Position numbers and translations under genes: made by a program | NCBI GenBank assembly: GCA_017527415.1 | Contig: JAFXQA010000004.1 | Coordinates: 1 to 55,422, forward strand | Length of the DNA: 55,422 nucleotides | Direction: 5' to 3' | Source of the DNA: Bacteroidales bacterium | GTDB taxonomy: Bacteria > Bacteroidota > Bacteroidia > Bacteroidales > UBA932 | Part shown: positions 26,789 to 35,899 of the stretch, one piece after another | How positions within the stretch are numbered: position 1 is the first letter of the stretch | Layout: the number at the start of each line of letters is the position of its first letter | The notes under the pieces: model-generated | The model's input: the letters and a program-made list of their open reading frames with translations, nothing else | What the model was told of the DNA's origin: nothing | The model's database searches: none

Positions 26789-26971
26789 TTAGTCGATTAC
26801 TTCGTATTTTACGAGATGCGCCACCTTGGCGAGCATCCCGCGGGTGATAGGATTGTCCTCAACCTCCACGGTGTGGCGGATGCGGCGGATGCCGAGGCTG
26901 CGGAGATTCTCCTTCTGGCGCTTGGTTTCGCCGTTGGAGCTGATAGTCTGGGTAATTCTAAGCTTTGCCAT
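26789..26971 (-). CDS. rpmD: 50S ribosomal protein L30
   Basis: 60 residues, MAKLRITQTISSNGETKRQK with the central LRSLGIRRIRHTVEVED typical of L30. Between rpsE (12 bp) and rplO (14 bp). Confidence 0.97.
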   Translation of the reverse strand: MAKLRITQTISSNGETKRQKENLRSLGIRRIRHTVEVEDNPITRGMLAKVAHLVKYEVID

Positions 26972-26983
26972 AATTACTTCCTC

Positions 26984-27502
26984 CTAGCCTTTAAATACTT
27001 TACTCATAGGAATACCACGGAGACCGGCGACGGTGTATGCATCGCGCATTTCGGTCAGGGCGGTAACGGTTGCCTTCACGAGGTTGTGAGGGTTGGATGA
27101 GCCCTTGCTCTTTGCAAGCACGTTCTGGATGCCTGCGCTCTCGAACACGGCGCGCATTGCACCGCCGGCCTTTACACCGGTACCGGGAGCTGCGGGCTTC
27201 ATGAACACCTCAGCGCCGCCAAAGCGGGAAACCTGTTCGTGAGGGATGGTGGTGTTGATGACGGGAACCTTCACAAGGTTCTTCTTTGCATCTTCCACGC
27301 CCTTCGCGATAGCGGCAGTAACTTCGTTGGCCTTTCCGAGACCATAGCCTACAACGCCGTTCTCGTCACCCACGACTACGATAGCAGCAAAGCGGAAGTG
27401 ACGACCACCCTTAGTGACCTTGGTCACACGCTGGATGGCAACGAGCCTGTCCTTCAATTCGAGGTCAGACGTCTTAACTCTTTTAACATTTGTATTTGCC
27501 AT
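26984..27502 (-). CDS. rpsE: 30S ribosomal protein S5
   Basis: 172 residues. The N-terminal double-stranded-RNA-binding-like domain ([39 protein letters not shown]) and the C-terminal domain ([20 protein letters not shown]) are normal. S5 contributes to decoding fidelity. Eleven bp after rplR. Confidence 0.98.
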   Translation of the reverse strand: MANTNVKRVKTSDLELKDRLVAIQRVTKVTKGGRHFRFAAIVVVGDENGVVGYGLGKANEVTAAIAKGVEDAKKNLVKVPVINTTIPHEQVSRFGGAEVFMKPAAPGTGVKAGGAMRAVFESAGIQNVLAKSKGSSNPHNLVKATVTALTEMRDAYTVAGLRGIPMSKVFKG

Positions 27503-27513
27503 AGTCCTTCGTA

Positions 27514-27876
27514 TTAGAATATGAGACCGCCTTCACGTGCGGCATCTGCCAAACTTTTAACACGTCCGTGGAAGAGATAACCTCCGCGGTCGAAAGAGAC
27601 GGTGGTCACGCCAGCGGCGAGAGCACGCTCTGCAACTGCCTTTCCGACGATTGCTGCGGCCTCGATGCCGGTCTTGCCCTTGCATTCTGCTGCAAGGAGC
27701 TTGTCGTTGGATGCGGCTGCGGCAAGGGTCTTGCCGGCCTCATCGTCGATCACCTGAGCATAGATCTGCTTGTTGCTTCTGAAGACTACAAGACGCGGGC
27801 GCTCTGCGGTGCCGTTGACGTGCTTGCGGATACGATAGTGAATCCTTTTCCTTCTTGCTATTCTACTTAATGCCAT
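27514..27876 (-). CDS. rplR: 50S ribosomal protein L18
   Basis: 120 residues; binds 5S rRNA with L5. The N-terminus [20 protein letters not shown] and the C-terminal [20 protein letters not shown] are diagnostic. Fourteen bp after rplF. Confidence 0.98.
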   Translation of the reverse strand: MALSRIARRKRIHYRIRKHVNGTAERPRLVVFRSNKQIYAQVIDDEAGKTLAAAASNDKLLAAECKGKTGIEAAAIVGKAVAERALAAGVTTVSFDRGGYLFHGRVKSLADAAREGGLIF

Positions 27877-27890
27877 AATTCTGTCCTCCT

Positions 27891-28451
27891 TTATTTAGCA
27901 GCAGCGGTCTTGCCGGCCTTGCGGCGAAGCTGTTCGCCGACGAACTTGATACCCTTGCCCTTATAAGGTTCAGGCTTACGGAATGAGCGGATCTTGGCGG
28001 CAACCTGGCCAACAAGCTGCTTGTCGCAGCTCTTGAGAACCAGCTTGGGGGTCTCACCCTTCTTGATCTCGGGCACCTCGGCCTTCACCTCTGCGGGAAG
28101 CATCATGTGAATTTCGTGGGAATAACCCAGAGAGAAGACGAGCAGCTGACCCTGGACGGCTACACGGTAGCCGACACCCACGAGCTCCTGCTTTACAGTG
28201 AATCCTTCACTCACGCCAACGACCATGTTGTGCACCAGGGCGCGGTAGAGACCGTGCATGCTGCGGTGACGGGGCTGGTCGGTAGGGCGGGTGAACTTAA
28301 TCTCGTTGTCCTCAATGGTGACGGTGATGTCCGGATCTACTTTCTGGCTCATCTCACCAAGAGGTCCTTTAACCTTCACAACGTTGCCGTCGAGGAGCTG
28401 TACGCTCACGCCGGCCGGAAGGTTTACAGGTAATTTACCAATTCGTGACAT
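27891..28451 (-). CDS. rplF: 50S ribosomal protein L6
   Basis: 186 residues; two repeated alpha/beta domains near the sarcin-ricin loop. Starts [20 protein letters not shown] and ends with the expected [20 protein letters not shown] and a short basic tail. Eighteen bp after rpsH. Confidence 0.98.
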   Translation of the reverse strand: MSRIGKLPVNLPAGVSVQLLDGNVVKVKGPLGEMSQKVDPDITVTIEDNEIKFTRPTDQPRHRSMHGLYRALVHNMVVGVSEGFTVKQELVGVGYRVAVQGQLLVFSLGYSHEIHMMLPAEVKAEVPEIKKGETPKLVLKSCDKQLVGQVAAKIRSFRKPEPYKGKGIKFVGEQLRRKAGKTAAAK

Positions 28452-28469
28452 TGTTCTGTTCTTTATTTA

Positions 28470-28865
28470 TTAATATACGTAGCAAATAACTTCACCGCCT
28501 ACGCCGAGCTCCTTGGCTTCCTTGTCGGTGACAAGGCCCTTGGAGGTGGAGATGACAGCGATTCCGAGACCGTTCAGGACGCGGGGCATGGAGTCCACGT
28601 CGGTGTACTGACGGAGGCCGGGGGTGCTGACGCGCTCAATCTTCTTGATGGCGGGCATCTTGGTCTCAGGATGGTACTTCAAAGCGATCTTGATGGTGTT
28701 GTACGGGGTCCCTTCAACTACCTTGTAGCTGAGGATGTATCCTTTCTCGCACAGGATCTTGGTGAGAGCTTCCTTCATCTTGGAAGAGGGAATCTCAACG
28801 ACCTTCTTGCCTGCAAGATATGCATTGCGAATCCTGGTGAGGAAATCTGCGATGGGATCAGTCAT
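28470..28865 (-). CDS. rpsH: 30S ribosomal protein S8
   Basis: 131 residues. Starts TDPIADFLTRIRNAYLAGKK; the C-terminal STSKGLVTDKEAKELGVGGE matches the conserved 16S rRNA-binding loop. In E. coli S8 represses the spc operon; whether that holds here is unknown. Confidence 0.98.
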   Translation of the reverse strand: MTDPIADFLTRIRNAYLAGKKVVEIPSSKMKEALTKILCEKGYILSYKVVEGTPYNTIKIALKYHPETKMPAIKKIERVSTPGLRQYTDVDSMPRVLNGLGIAVISTSKGLVTDKEAKELGVGGEVICYVY

Positions 28866-28885
28866 ATCGTTATTCTTTTAATATT

Positions 28886-29155
28886 CTACCAACTTGCCTT
28901 CTTTACACCCGGGATAAGACCGTTGCTGGCCATCTCACGGAACTGGATACGGCTGAGGCCGAATGCCCTCATATATCCTTTGGGACGACCGGTAAGAGAG
29001 CAACGATTGTGAAGACGCACGGGGCTGGCGTTCTTGGGGAGCTTGTCGAGAGCTGCCCAGTCTCCGGCCTCTTTGAGAGCCTTCCTCTTTTCGGCGTATT
29101 TGGCAACCAGCTTTGCGCGCTTTACTTCGCGAGCTTTCATTGATTCTTTTGCCAT
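28886..29155 (-). CDS. rpsN: 30S ribosomal protein S14, zinc-free form
   Basis: 89 residues with the C-terminal [20 protein letters not shown] and [20 protein letters not shown]. Only one Cys is present, so this is the long, zinc-independent form (about 90-100 residues) rather than the 61-residue CxxC form. Five bp after rplE. Confidence 0.98.
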   Translation of the reverse strand: MAKESMKAREVKRAKLVAKYAEKRKALKEAGDWAALDKLPKNASPVRLHNRCSLTGRPKGYMRAFGLSRIQFREMASNGLIPGVKKASW

Positions 29156-29160
29156 ATCTC

Positions 29161-29754
29161 TTAGTTGTTATGTTTCTTGAAAGGCAGACCGAATGCGGCG
29201 AGCAGGGCTTTGCACTCCTCGTCGGACTTGGCTGTAGTAACAAAAGTGATCTCCATTCCGTGGATACGGGGGTTCTTGTCGATGTCGATCTCGGGGAAGA
29301 TGATCTGCTCCTTGATGCCAAGGGTGTAGTTTCCACGTCCGTCCATATTCTCGGCTATGCCGTTGAAGTCGCGGATACGGGGAAGGGTGACACGGATGAG
29401 CTTCTCGAGGAACTCGTACATCTTGACGTCGCGAAGGGTGACCTTGCAACCTACGGGCATTCCTTTACGGAGCTTGAAGTTGGAGATGTCCTTGCGGGAG
29501 ATGGTGATGACAGCCTTCTGGCCGGTGATGAGGGAGAGCTCTTCGGCAGCATCCTCGACAAGTTTCTTGTCCTGGGTTGCATCGCCGACGCCTTCGTTGA
29601 TGGTGATCTTCACGAGGCGGGGAGCTTCCATAACGGTATTGTAGGAGAACTGCTTGACGAGCTTGTCTGCAATCTCTTCCTTATAGGCTTTCTTCAGAGC
29701 AGGAACGTAACCCTTGGGGGCCTTCTGCTGATCTGCTGTTGCTTTCTTTGCCAT
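29161..29754 (-). CDS. rplE: 50S ribosomal protein L5
   Basis: 197 residues; binds 5S rRNA and contacts P-site tRNA. Diagnostic segments are [40 protein letters not shown] and the C-terminal [16 protein letters not shown]. It has a short extra N-terminal segment ([12 protein letters not shown]) relative to most L5. Two bp after rplX. Confidence 0.98.
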   Translation of the reverse strand: MAKKATADQQKAPKGYVPALKKAYKEEIADKLVKQFSYNTVMEAPRLVKITINEGVGDATQDKKLVEDAAEELSLITGQKAVITISRKDISNFKLRKGMPVGCKVTLRDVKMYEFLEKLIRVTLPRIRDFNGIAENMDGRGNYTLGIKEQIIFPEIDIDKNPRIHGMEITFVTTAKSDEECKALLAAFGLPFKKHNN

Positions 29755-29756
29755 AA

Positions 29757-30086
29757 TTACTTAATCTCCTGTCCTGATTTTTTAGCTACGCGAACCTTCT
29801 TGCCGTCCACGACCTTGTAACCCACGCGGGTGGGAACTGCCTTGTTGGCGGTGGAGCTGGGATCGAGAAGATTGACGTTGGAAATATGGATAGCGGCCTC
29901 CTGCTTGATGATACCACCCTGGGGCTGCTTGGAATTGGGTTTCGTGTGCTTGCTGACGAGGTTGACACCCTCAACGATCACACGGTCTTTCTCTGTGATG
30001 ACGGAAAGGACCTTGCCGGTCTTTCCCTTATCGTTACCGGAATTCACATACACGGTATCGCCTTTCTTAATCTTGAACTTTTTCAT
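29757..30086 (-). CDS. rplX: 50S ribosomal protein L24
   Basis: 109 residues with a KOW motif ([20 protein letters not shown]) at the N-terminus and [20 protein letters not shown] following. Initiates large-subunit assembly. Twelve bp after rplN. Confidence 0.98.
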   Translation of the reverse strand: MKKFKIKKGDTVYVNSGNDKGKTGKVLSVITEKDRVIVEGVNLVSKHTKPNSKQPQGGIIKQEAAIHISNVNLLDPSSTANKAVPTRVGYKVVDGKKVRVAKKSGQEIK

Positions 30087-30098
30087 ACCTCTTAATTA

Positions 30099-30464
30099 TT
30101 AAAGGACCTCCGGTGCCAGTGAAACCAGTTTCATGTAATTCTCGCGGAGCTCTCGGGCCACAGGGCCGAAGATACGGGTTCCGCGGAGTTCGCCGGCATT
30201 GTTCAGAAGAACGCATGCGTTGTCGTCGAAACGGATGTAAGAACCGTCGGCGCGGCGGATTTCCTTCTTGGTGCGTACGACTACAGCCCTGGAGACTGTA
30301 CCCTTCTTGGCGTCGCCGCCAGGAATCGCACTCTTCACTGCGACGACGATGGTGTCGCCCACAGTCGCATAGCGGTGGTGAGTTCCGCCAAGCACACGGA
30401 TGCAAAGGACTTCCTTAGCTCCGCTGTTGTCGGCCACCTGTAAACGTGTTTCCTGCTGTATCAT
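30099..30464 (-). CDS. rplN: 50S ribosomal protein L14
   Basis: 121 residues, beginning [20 protein letters not shown], with [19 protein letters not shown] and [14 protein letters not shown] near the end. Bridges to 16S rRNA at the subunit interface. First gene of the classical spc operon, but here continuous with rpsQ upstream (2 bp). Confidence 0.98.
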   Translation of the reverse strand: MIQQETRLQVADNSGAKEVLCIRVLGGTHHRYATVGDTIVVAVKSAIPGGDAKKGTVSRAVVVRTKKEIRRADGSYIRFDDNACVLLNNAGELRGTRIFGPVARELRENYMKLVSLAPEVL

Positions 30465-30466
30465 AA

Positions 30467-30721
30467 CTACTTGGCTTTTTCAACGATTTTTTCAACTCTC
30501 CAGTTCTTGGTCTTGCTGAGAGGACGGGTCTCCATGATGAGGACGGTATCGCCTTCACCGCACTCGTTCTTCTCGTCGTGAGCAACGAACTTTGTGGTCT
30601 TTTTAACGAACTTTCCGTATAAGGGATGCTTCTCTTTGCGTTCAACGGCAACTACGACGGTCTTGTCCATCTTGTTGCTGACCACGACGCCTTGTCTTTC
30701 CTTACGAAGATTTCTTTCCAT
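30467..30721 (-). CDS. rpsQ: 30S ribosomal protein S17
   Basis: 84 residues, OB fold. [20 protein letters not shown] and the end motif [20 protein letters not shown] are diagnostic. Between rpmC (13 bp) and rplN. Confidence 0.98.
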   Translation of the reverse strand: MERNLRKERQGVVVSNKMDKTVVVAVERKEKHPLYGKFVKKTTKFVAHDEKNECGEGDTVLIMETRPLSKTKNWRVEKIVEKAK

Positions 30722-30734
30722 AAGTCACTTAGAT

Positions 30735-30929
30735 TTAGTTCATTTTTTCTTTTTCAGCGAGGATCGTGATCATAAGAGCGATATCCTTGCGGAGTTTCTT
30801 GAATTTGGAAGTATCCTCCAATGGAGAAATGGCGTGGTTGATCTTCATGGTGTCGAGATTTCCCTTCTCGATCTGGATGCGGTCGCGCAGGTCTGCTACA
30901 GACATTTCGCGTGCTTCTGCTGCTTTCAT
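30735..30929 (-). CDS. rpmC: 50S ribosomal protein L29
   Basis: 64 residues, two-helix protein at the exit-tunnel rim. Starts MKAAEAREMSVADLRDRIQ; ends KLRKDIALMITILAEKEK. It is 21 bp after rplP. Confidence 0.97.
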   Translation of the reverse strand: MKAAEAREMSVADLRDRIQIEKGNLDTMKINHAISPLEDTSKFKKLRKDIALMITILAEKEKMN

Positions 30930-30950
30930 ACTCTTGTCTTCTCCATTAAA

Positions 30951-31370
30951 TTATTCCACATAATCCCTGCGGACGATGAATTTGGTTGCCACAGGAAGCT
31001 TGTTTGCACCGAGACGCATAGCCTCTTTCGCGATTGCGAGGGAAACACCCTCTGCCTCGAAGATGATACGGCCGGGAGTGATAGGAGCGACGAATCCGTA
31101 GGGATCGCCCTTACCCTTACCCATACGGGTATCGAGAGGCTTCTTGGTGACAGGCTTCACGGGGAATACCCTGATCCACAGCTGGCCTTCACGGTTCATG
31201 TGACGGGTGATGGCCTGACGGGCAGCCTCAATCTGCTGAGCGGTGAGCCAGCAGTTCTCGAGGTTCTTGAGACCGAAGGAACCGAATGCGAGCTGATTGC
31301 CGCGCTGGGCCATACCCTTCATGCGGTTCTTCTGTTCCCTTCTGTACTTTGTTCTCTTAGGTTGTAACAT
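30951..31370 (-). CDS. rplP: 50S ribosomal protein L16, first gene of the detached downstream half of the cluster
   Basis: 139 residues; organises the A site. Begins [20 protein letters not shown] and contains [40 protein letters not shown] and [16 protein letters not shown]. In most bacteria rpsC lies directly upstream. Here upstream sequence is a 229-bp divergent intergenic region followed by a plus-strand DUF4294 gene, and rpsC is 10.8 kb away. A good Bacteroidota promoter lies about 90 bp upstream, so rplP now heads its own operon. Confidence 0.98.
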   Translation of the reverse strand: MLQPKRTKYRREQKNRMKGMAQRGNQLAFGSFGLKNLENCWLTAQQIEAARQAITRHMNREGQLWIRVFPVKPVTKKPLDTRMGKGKGDPYGFVAPITPGRIIFEAEGVSLAIAKEAMRLGANKLPVATKFIVRRDYVE

Positions 31371-31458
31371 TTTACTGTTATTTTAAAAATAATAAATTTT
31401 CATGCCAAATCCTTGATAATCAGCGTTTTACGCTATTACAGGCCGGATTTTTGGGATG

Positions 31459-31489
31459 CAAAGTTAGTAAAAATTTCTTTACGCGCAAG
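31459..31489 (-). promoter_or_regulatory. Promoter of the rplP-to-rplQ operon
   Basis: On the minus strand TAACTTTG (31459-31466) is a perfect -7 element. CTTG at 31486-31489 matches three of four -33 bases with the preferred 19-bp spacer. The predicted leader is about 80 nt and contains a small AGCGT/ACGCT hairpin near 31420. It supplies the independent transcription needed by the downstream ribosomal half. Confidence 0.7.
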
Positions 31490-31586
31490 GGATTTTGCAA
31501 AAAAATCGAGCATTTTCGACACAAAAAGCAAATAGTCAACTGACGTTTTTTCAGCAACTTACAAATCCGGACAAAAAATTTTTTAC

Positions 31587-31594
31587 TATCTTTG
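31587..31594 (+). promoter_or_regulatory. -7 element of the DUF4294 gene promoter
   Basis: TATCTTTG matches the Bacteroidota -7 consensus. The GTG start codon of the gene is only 5 bp further on, so the transcript is probably leaderless or nearly so. No clear TTTG is visible at -33. Confidence 0.55.
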
Positions 31595-31599
31595 CGACC

Positions 31600-32373
31600 G
31601 TGAAAAGAACAGTGCTGACAATACTCTGCATCCTGGTATGCATCCCGCTCTTCTCCCAGAAGAAGAAACAGCAGGAGAGATACCCGATGTACTACATAGT
31701 GGACGAAAAGGGCGACACCACCTTCGTGGACGAGCTGGAGCCCGTCTGGTGCTTCCCCAAGGGCACCAGGCTCAAGAAAGGCGACTGGCGCCGCCAGTAC
31801 AGGACGGTCTACAACTTCAACAAGGTCTATCCCTATGCCCTGGCGGGCAGCAAGATGATGCGCCAGGTGGACAGCGTCATCGCCGCCGATGTGACCAAGA
31901 AGAGCCAGCGGAACGCCTACACCCACGACGTGATGATAGAGCTCTTCACCATCTTCGCCGGGGACATCAAGAAGATGACCATCAGTCAGGGGGTGATGCT
32001 GATGCGCCTCGTGGACCGCGAATGCGGCATTCCGCCCTTCGAGATAATCAAGGAATACCGCAGCAGCTTCTCCGCCAACTTCTGGCAGCTGATAGCCAAG
32101 ATGTTCGGACAGAACCTCAAGAAGCGCTACGACCCCCAGGGCGAGGACGCCAAGCTGGAGGAGCTGGTGCAGATATGGAACAAGGGGCACTGGGATTCAT
32201 TCTACTTCGCCATCTTCTTCGAGTATCCCAAGAAAACCGTCATCAAGCGGGACTACCTTCAGAGTACGGTGGAATCCCGCGAAAACCGCCGCAAGCGCAG
32301 CGAGGAAGAAGCCAGCCTGATGAAAAAAGGCCTCAAAGAAGCCAAAGAAATTCTGAAAGAGCAGGGGGATTAA
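31600..32373 (+). CDS. DUF4294 domain-containing exported protein
   Basis: The 257-residue product starts at GTG (31600), which gives a complete signal peptide (KRTVLTILCILVCIPLFSQ). The next ATG (31687) would remove it. The DUF4294 domain covers most of the protein: YPMYYIVDEKGDTTFVDE, WRRQYRTVYNFNKVYPYA, LFTIFAGDIKKMTISQGVM and WNKGHWDSFYFAIFFEYPK. The last 40 residues form a charged helix. The function of DUF4294 is unknown; it occurs in Bacteroidota as a periplasmic or surface protein. The gene is divergent from rplP and is the first gene of the segment that interrupts the ribosomal cluster. Confidence 0.85.
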   Translation: MKRTVLTILCILVCIPLFSQKKKQQERYPMYYIVDEKGDTTFVDELEPVWCFPKGTRLKKGDWRRQYRTVYNFNKVYPYALAGSKMMRQVDSVIAADVTKKSQRNAYTHDVMIELFTIFAGDIKKMTISQGVMLMRLVDRECGIPPFEIIKEYRSSFSANFWQLIAKMFGQNLKKRYDPQGEDAKLEELVQIWNKGHWDSFYFAIFFEYPKKTVIKRDYLQSTVESRENRRKRSEEEASLMKKGLKEAKEILKEQGD

Positions 32374-32399
32374 TCAAGAAACTAGGTTATATTATTCAT

Positions 32400-32407
32400 T
32401 ATCTTTG
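32400..32407 (+). promoter_or_regulatory. -7 element upstream of the small lipoprotein genes
   Basis: TATCTTTG lies 35 bp upstream of the ATG at 32442, at a normal distance for a short leader. No convincing -33 TTTG is present. Confidence 0.5.
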
Positions 32408-32441
32408 TCCTTGATTGATAATAAATAAAGCCCTATTCCTC

Positions 32442-32552
32442 ATGAACATGCATTTTAAGTTGACACCCCTGTTTTTGTTGGTTCTTTTATCCTGTGTAAA
32501 ACAGTTTGAGCCCTCAACATGTGAAACGACCCCAGATTTGGCATCATCTTAG
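32442..32552 (+). CDS. Very small putative lipoprotein (36 residues)
   Basis: A short ORF with an ATG at 32442 and a TAG at 32550-32552. The translation starts with basic and polar residues, then a hydrophobic core and lipobox (PLFLLVLLSC), followed by only 18 residues. A -7 promoter element lies upstream and a second lipoprotein gene starts 12 bp downstream. It may be a real small lipoprotein or a decayed or leader-like ORF; comparison with relatives would decide. The local sequence is AT-rich. Confidence 0.4.
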   Translation: MNMHFKLTPLFLLVLLSCVKQFEPSTCETTPDLASS

Positions 32553-32563
32553 CCCGATTAACA

Positions 32564-33259
32564 ATGACTAAGATATTAAAGATAGCCAGTGTGATAACTG
32601 TTGGTATTTGGATGGCATCCTGTGGTCCGGATTCTATACCGGAGCCACGAGTAGGGCTTGAACCGGCAAGTATCGTTGACAAATTGTCGTTTAATTATAA
32701 TAAAGGGGAGGATGGCTTCATTTTCTATTATTCATTTTCTAATCATATGAATGAAGATTTTTGGAGTTCCCGGGATTGGATAAAATATGGGGAAGCAAAG
32801 ACAAAAGCTGCAACCGACTACCTTCGCGAGAAAGGGTTACTATCCGTCTATGATAAATTGATTGATTGTTCTATTTCTAGCGAAATCGAAGTAATATCGG
32901 ATATCACGATTGACGGCCGCCCGGCTGGTGCAAACTTGTCGGATCTTCTTTATATCAGTAAGATGCGGTATATGCATGGGATTATGTGTACTTTCCCTGA
33001 TTATCAGCCAATAGGGATGGCACACGAGGGTATGCTGCTAAAAGACTATTTTGCAGAAGGTAATGTCCTGCCACGTTTTAGTATTGATGATGGTGTTGTG
33101 GTAGTTTTAAAAGATGGGATCGACTATCCTGAGTCTTTTAAACTTACAATACGTATCCTAATCCATGCGGTTGACTATTCAAAGAAACCTTGGAACACCG
33201 GGAAGGAGGAGTACTATGACAAAGTCCTCCAGGGTGTGATGGAGATAAACAATAACTAA
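32564..33259 (+). CDS. Lipoprotein of unknown function
   Basis: The 231-residue product has a type II signal ending GIWMASC followed by GPDSIPEPR. The rest is soluble mixed alpha/beta with no motif I recognise; it includes SDITIDGRPAGANLSDLLYI and PESFKLTIRILIHAVD. A sampled line is about 28% GC, far below the neighbouring housekeeping genes, which suggests recent acquisition. It converges on lpxH with 3 bp between the two stops. Confidence 0.65.
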   Translation: MTKILKIASVITVGIWMASCGPDSIPEPRVGLEPASIVDKLSFNYNKGEDGFIFYYSFSNHMNEDFWSSRDWIKYGEAKTKAATDYLREKGLLSVYDKLIDCSISSEIEVISDITIDGRPAGANLSDLLYISKMRYMHGIMCTFPDYQPIGMAHEGMLLKDYFAEGNVLPRFSIDDGVVVVLKDGIDYPESFKLTIRILIHAVDYSKKPWNTGKEEYYDKVLQGVMEINNN

Positions 33260-33262
33260 TCC

Positions 33263-33982
33263 CTATTTCACTTCAAGAGAATCGCCATCCCACACTGCGT
33301 AGTGGGGGGCCGGGTCGCCTATCCAGTCTTTCAGGACGATGAGGCGGGAGCCAGAGGGAAGGGGCATGTCGACGGCGTCGTGGAAGTGTCCGAATATGCA
33401 GAAATCTGCCGGTTTATCCGCACAGAATTTATACAGCGGTTCGGCCTCGCCCTTGAACTTGTAGCCCCCGTGCTTGCGGCGGTTGGAGTTGCTCCAGTCG
33501 GTGCCGAAACGGTAGGCCAACCAGGGATGGAGCTGATTGAAAAGCACCTGGCATACGCGGCTGTGGAAGATCTTAAGCATAAGCCGATAGCCCCACTTGG
33601 CGCCGCCGAGGCCATCCCCGTGGCCCAGCAAAAACTTCTTGCCGCATAGCTCGATCTCCTGCGTCTGGGGCAGCACTTTCACCCCCATTTCCTGCCAGAA
33701 GGAATAGAGCCAGATATCGTGGTTTCCGGGGATATAGTAAACCTCAACCCCCTCATCCACCAGCTCCAGGATCTGGGCAGTCACGCGGGCAGCTTCGCGG
33801 GGGATGACATCCCTGTATTCATACCAGAAATCCCAGATATCCCCCAGCAGCCACAGGGCCTTGGTTTCGGGATTGCGGGTGCTGCGGAGCCACTGCACAA
33901 AACGTTCCTCGCGAGCCGCGGGATCGTTGGCCCTCAGCCCCAGGTGGATGTCCGCCACGAAATAAGTCTTCGTCCTTGCCAT
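33263..33982 (-). CDS. lpxH: UDP-2,3-diacylglucosamine diphosphatase
   Basis: The 239-residue product is a calcineurin-like phosphoesterase of the LpxH type, which hydrolyses UDP-2,3-diacylglucosamine to lipid X in lipid A synthesis. Motifs in order: VADIHLG, LLGDIWDFW, PGNHDIW, LLGHGDGLGG and IFGHFHDAVDMP. There is no signal peptide, so it is cytosolic or peripheral at the inner membrane. The ATG at 33982 overlaps the uppP stop (TAATG), supporting this start over a longer reading. Some Bacteroidota paralogues act on other substrates, but the envelope-gene context (uppP, ftsX) fits LpxH. Confidence 0.88.
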   Translation of the reverse strand: MARTKTYFVADIHLGLRANDPAAREERFVQWLRSTRNPETKALWLLGDIWDFWYEYRDVIPREAARVTAQILELVDEGVEVYYIPGNHDIWLYSFWQEMGVKVLPQTQEIELCGKKFLLGHGDGLGGAKWGYRLMLKIFHSRVCQVLFNQLHPWLAYRFGTDWSNSNRRKHGGYKFKGEAEPLYKFCADKPADFCIFGHFHDAVDMPLPSGSRLIVLKDWIGDPAPHYAVWDGDSLEVK

Positions 33983-34779
33983 TATGCAAAAATAAGAACC
34001 AGAATGCCCACGATGGCGCAATAAAGCGCGAACCAGCTCAGGCGGGCGCGGCGCACCAGGGCTATCATCACCTTGCAGGCGAAGAGCCCGGAAACGAAGG
34101 CCGCGAGGAAACCCACCACAAGCGGCAGAATCCCTATCGAGGATGCTGCCATGTCGCCTCCGACCACGTCCAGGAAGGCTTCTCCCAGGATGGGCACCAG
34201 AACCATCAGGAACGAGAACTGGGCCATCACGTCACGCTTGACTCCGCAAATCAAACCCGTAGAGATGGTGGTGCCGGAGCGGGAAAGCCCGGGAATCACC
34301 GCGCAGGCCTGTCCGAGGCCGACCACCAGCGCCTGCCAAAAAGATATGCCGTTGCGCGCCGGGTTCTCCGCCTGGGCTTTCTTGCTCGCGAAATCCGAGA
34401 AGAACAGCAGCATCGCCGTCACTATCAGCGCCATCCCGACCACCATCATCGACTGGAAGAGCCCTTCGACATAGTCCTTGAAGAACATCCCCACCACGAA
34501 CACGGGAATCATGGACACCAGTATCTTGAGGATGTAGTCCGTCTCGTCGTTCATCTTGAAGCGGAACAGGCCCTGGAGCAGCTTCCAGATCTCTTTCCGG
34601 AACACTACGATGGTGCTGAGCACCGTGGCGGCGTGCACCGTCACTTCGAACACCAGGTCGCCGGAGGCTTCCACTCCGAGGAGTTCACGGCCTATGGCCA
34701 GATGGCCGCTGCTGCTGACGGGAAGGAACTCCGTCAGACCCTGCACCAGCCCGAGTATCAATGCTTCCAGCCAGCTCAT
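33982..34779 (-). CDS. uppP: Undecaprenyl-diphosphatase
   Basis: The 265-residue BacA/UppP-family integral membrane protein recycles undecaprenyl pyrophosphate to the monophosphate carrier for peptidoglycan and O-antigen synthesis. Diagnostic motifs: LGLVQGLTEFLPVSSSGHLA near the N-terminus and PGLSRSGTTISTGL in the middle. About seven to eight hydrophobic segments. Overlaps DUF3098 by 4 bp and lpxH by 1 bp. Confidence 0.96.
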   Translation of the reverse strand: MSWLEALILGLVQGLTEFLPVSSSGHLAIGRELLGVEASGDLVFEVTVHAATVLSTIVVFRKEIWKLLQGLFRFKMNDETDYILKILVSMIPVFVVGMFFKDYVEGLFQSMMVVGMALIVTAMLLFFSDFASKKAQAENPARNGISFWQALVVGLGQACAVIPGLSRSGTTISTGLICGVKRDVMAQFSFLMVLVPILGEAFLDVVGGDMAASSIGILPLVVGFLAAFVSGLFACKVMIALVRRARLSWFALYCAIVGILVLIFA

Positions 34780-35000
34780 TCCTTCTCCCTCCTGACTATT
34801 GCAACTATCACCACTGTCACCCCGGCCACGATGACCACGGGAGCCGCCACAAGACGGCGGAAATCGAACATCGAATAGTTGAAGGTCTGCGGATCGGTAA
34901 GGCCGCCGCCCATCATCAGGATGAATCCCGCGACCATGACGAGCAGGCCGGCGAGGAGTAGTTTCAGGCCCTTTCGGGTGAGAGCTGGTTTTTTATCCAT
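34776..35000 (-). CDS. DUF3098 domain-containing small membrane protein
   Basis: 74 residues with two transmembrane helices (LLLAGLLVMVAGFILMMGGG and APVVIVAGVTVVIVAIV) joined by TDPQTFNYSMFDFRRLV. This is the DUF3098 pattern, found in Bacteroidota next to ftsX and uppP as here. Function unknown; the conserved neighbourhood suggests a link to cell division or envelope assembly. Confidence 0.88.
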   Translation of the reverse strand: MDKKPALTRKGLKLLLAGLLVMVAGFILMMGGGLTDPQTFNYSMFDFRRLVAAPVVIVAGVTVVIVAIVRREKE

Positions 35001-35003
35001 TTT

Positions 35004-35882
35004 CTAATAGTATAAAGAGTCTTCGCTGGCGAGAGCGAGTTTGTTTACGGTGAAGAAGGTGGCCAGCAGGCAGATGAGCACGCCGCAGGCGAGCACCACC
35101 CCGGCGACCATCAGGAGGATGTCGGTGGTAAACAGGCCGCCTATCTGAGGGAAAGAGCGCTGAATGAGCACGATGGCCCCGTAGAGCACGCCGCAGGTAA
35201 TCAAGCCGGACACCAGCCCCTGCACCAGCGCGGAAGCCATGAAGGGACGGCGGATGAAAGCGCGGGTTGCACCCACGAGACGCATGGTATGTATGGTGAA
35301 ACGCCGCGCATAGAGGCTCAGGCGCACCGTATTGCCGATAAGGATGAAGGATATGAACAACAGCAGGAGGATGAACACGCCGAGAACGGCGGATATCCCG
35401 GAAAGGTTGCGGTTAAGAGCCTCCACCAGACTTTGCCTGCTCTCCACTTCCTCAACCTCCGGAAAAGCCTGCAGCACAGGGATGATGCGCGAGAGGCTGT
35501 CCGCAGACACATATTCCGCCCTCAGGCCGACATTGATGGAAACAGGTATCGGTGCCGTTTCGAACACGGAAAGGAAATCCTCTCCCAGCATCTCCTTCAA
35601 CTCTTTCTCTCCCTGGGCTTTGCCTATGAGTTCGGTGCTGCGCACGAAGGGCAGGGAATCTATGCGGGATGCACAGGCTGCCGCCTGGCTCTCGCTGACG
35701 GACGGAGCGCAGAGCAGGGATATCTGGATGTTTTCCTTGAAATAGTTGCTGACGCGGCCGGCATTCAGGATGAGTGCGGCGGCGGTGCCTATCAGCAGCA
35801 GTACCAGACTGATGCTGATCACCGAGGACACGTATGCCCCCGTCAGCCGCCTTTTCATCTTTTTCTTGTCTCCTTTGGGCAT
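35004..35882 (-). CDS. ftsX: Cell division permease FtsX
   Basis: The 292-residue product has an N-terminal helix (about 18-40), a periplasmic domain (about 45-165) and three C-terminal helices, with the FtsX-type IHTMRLVGATRAFIRRPF. With the ATPase FtsE it regulates septal peptidoglycan hydrolases. ftsE is not adjacent, as is usual in Bacteroidota. First gene of ftsX-DUF3098-uppP-lpxH, with a promoter just upstream. Confidence 0.93.
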   Translation of the reverse strand: MPKGDKKKMKRRLTGAYVSSVISISLVLLLIGTAAALILNAGRVSNYFKENIQISLLCAPSVSESQAAACASRIDSLPFVRSTELIGKAQGEKELKEMLGEDFLSVFETAPIPVSINVGLRAEYVSADSLSRIIPVLQAFPEVEEVESRQSLVEALNRNLSGISAVLGVFILLLLFISFILIGNTVRLSLYARRFTIHTMRLVGATRAFIRRPFMASALVQGLVSGLITCGVLYGAIVLIQRSFPQIGGLFTTDILLMVAGVVLACGVLICLLATFFTVNKLALASEDSLYY

Positions 35883-35899
35883 ATTTACGGAAATTGCAT

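Noticed and set aside
33983..34021. Thirteen-codon N-terminal extension of LpxH
   Set aside because: It would overlap uppP substantially and the added residues are not like the family; the ATG coupled to the uppP stop is better.
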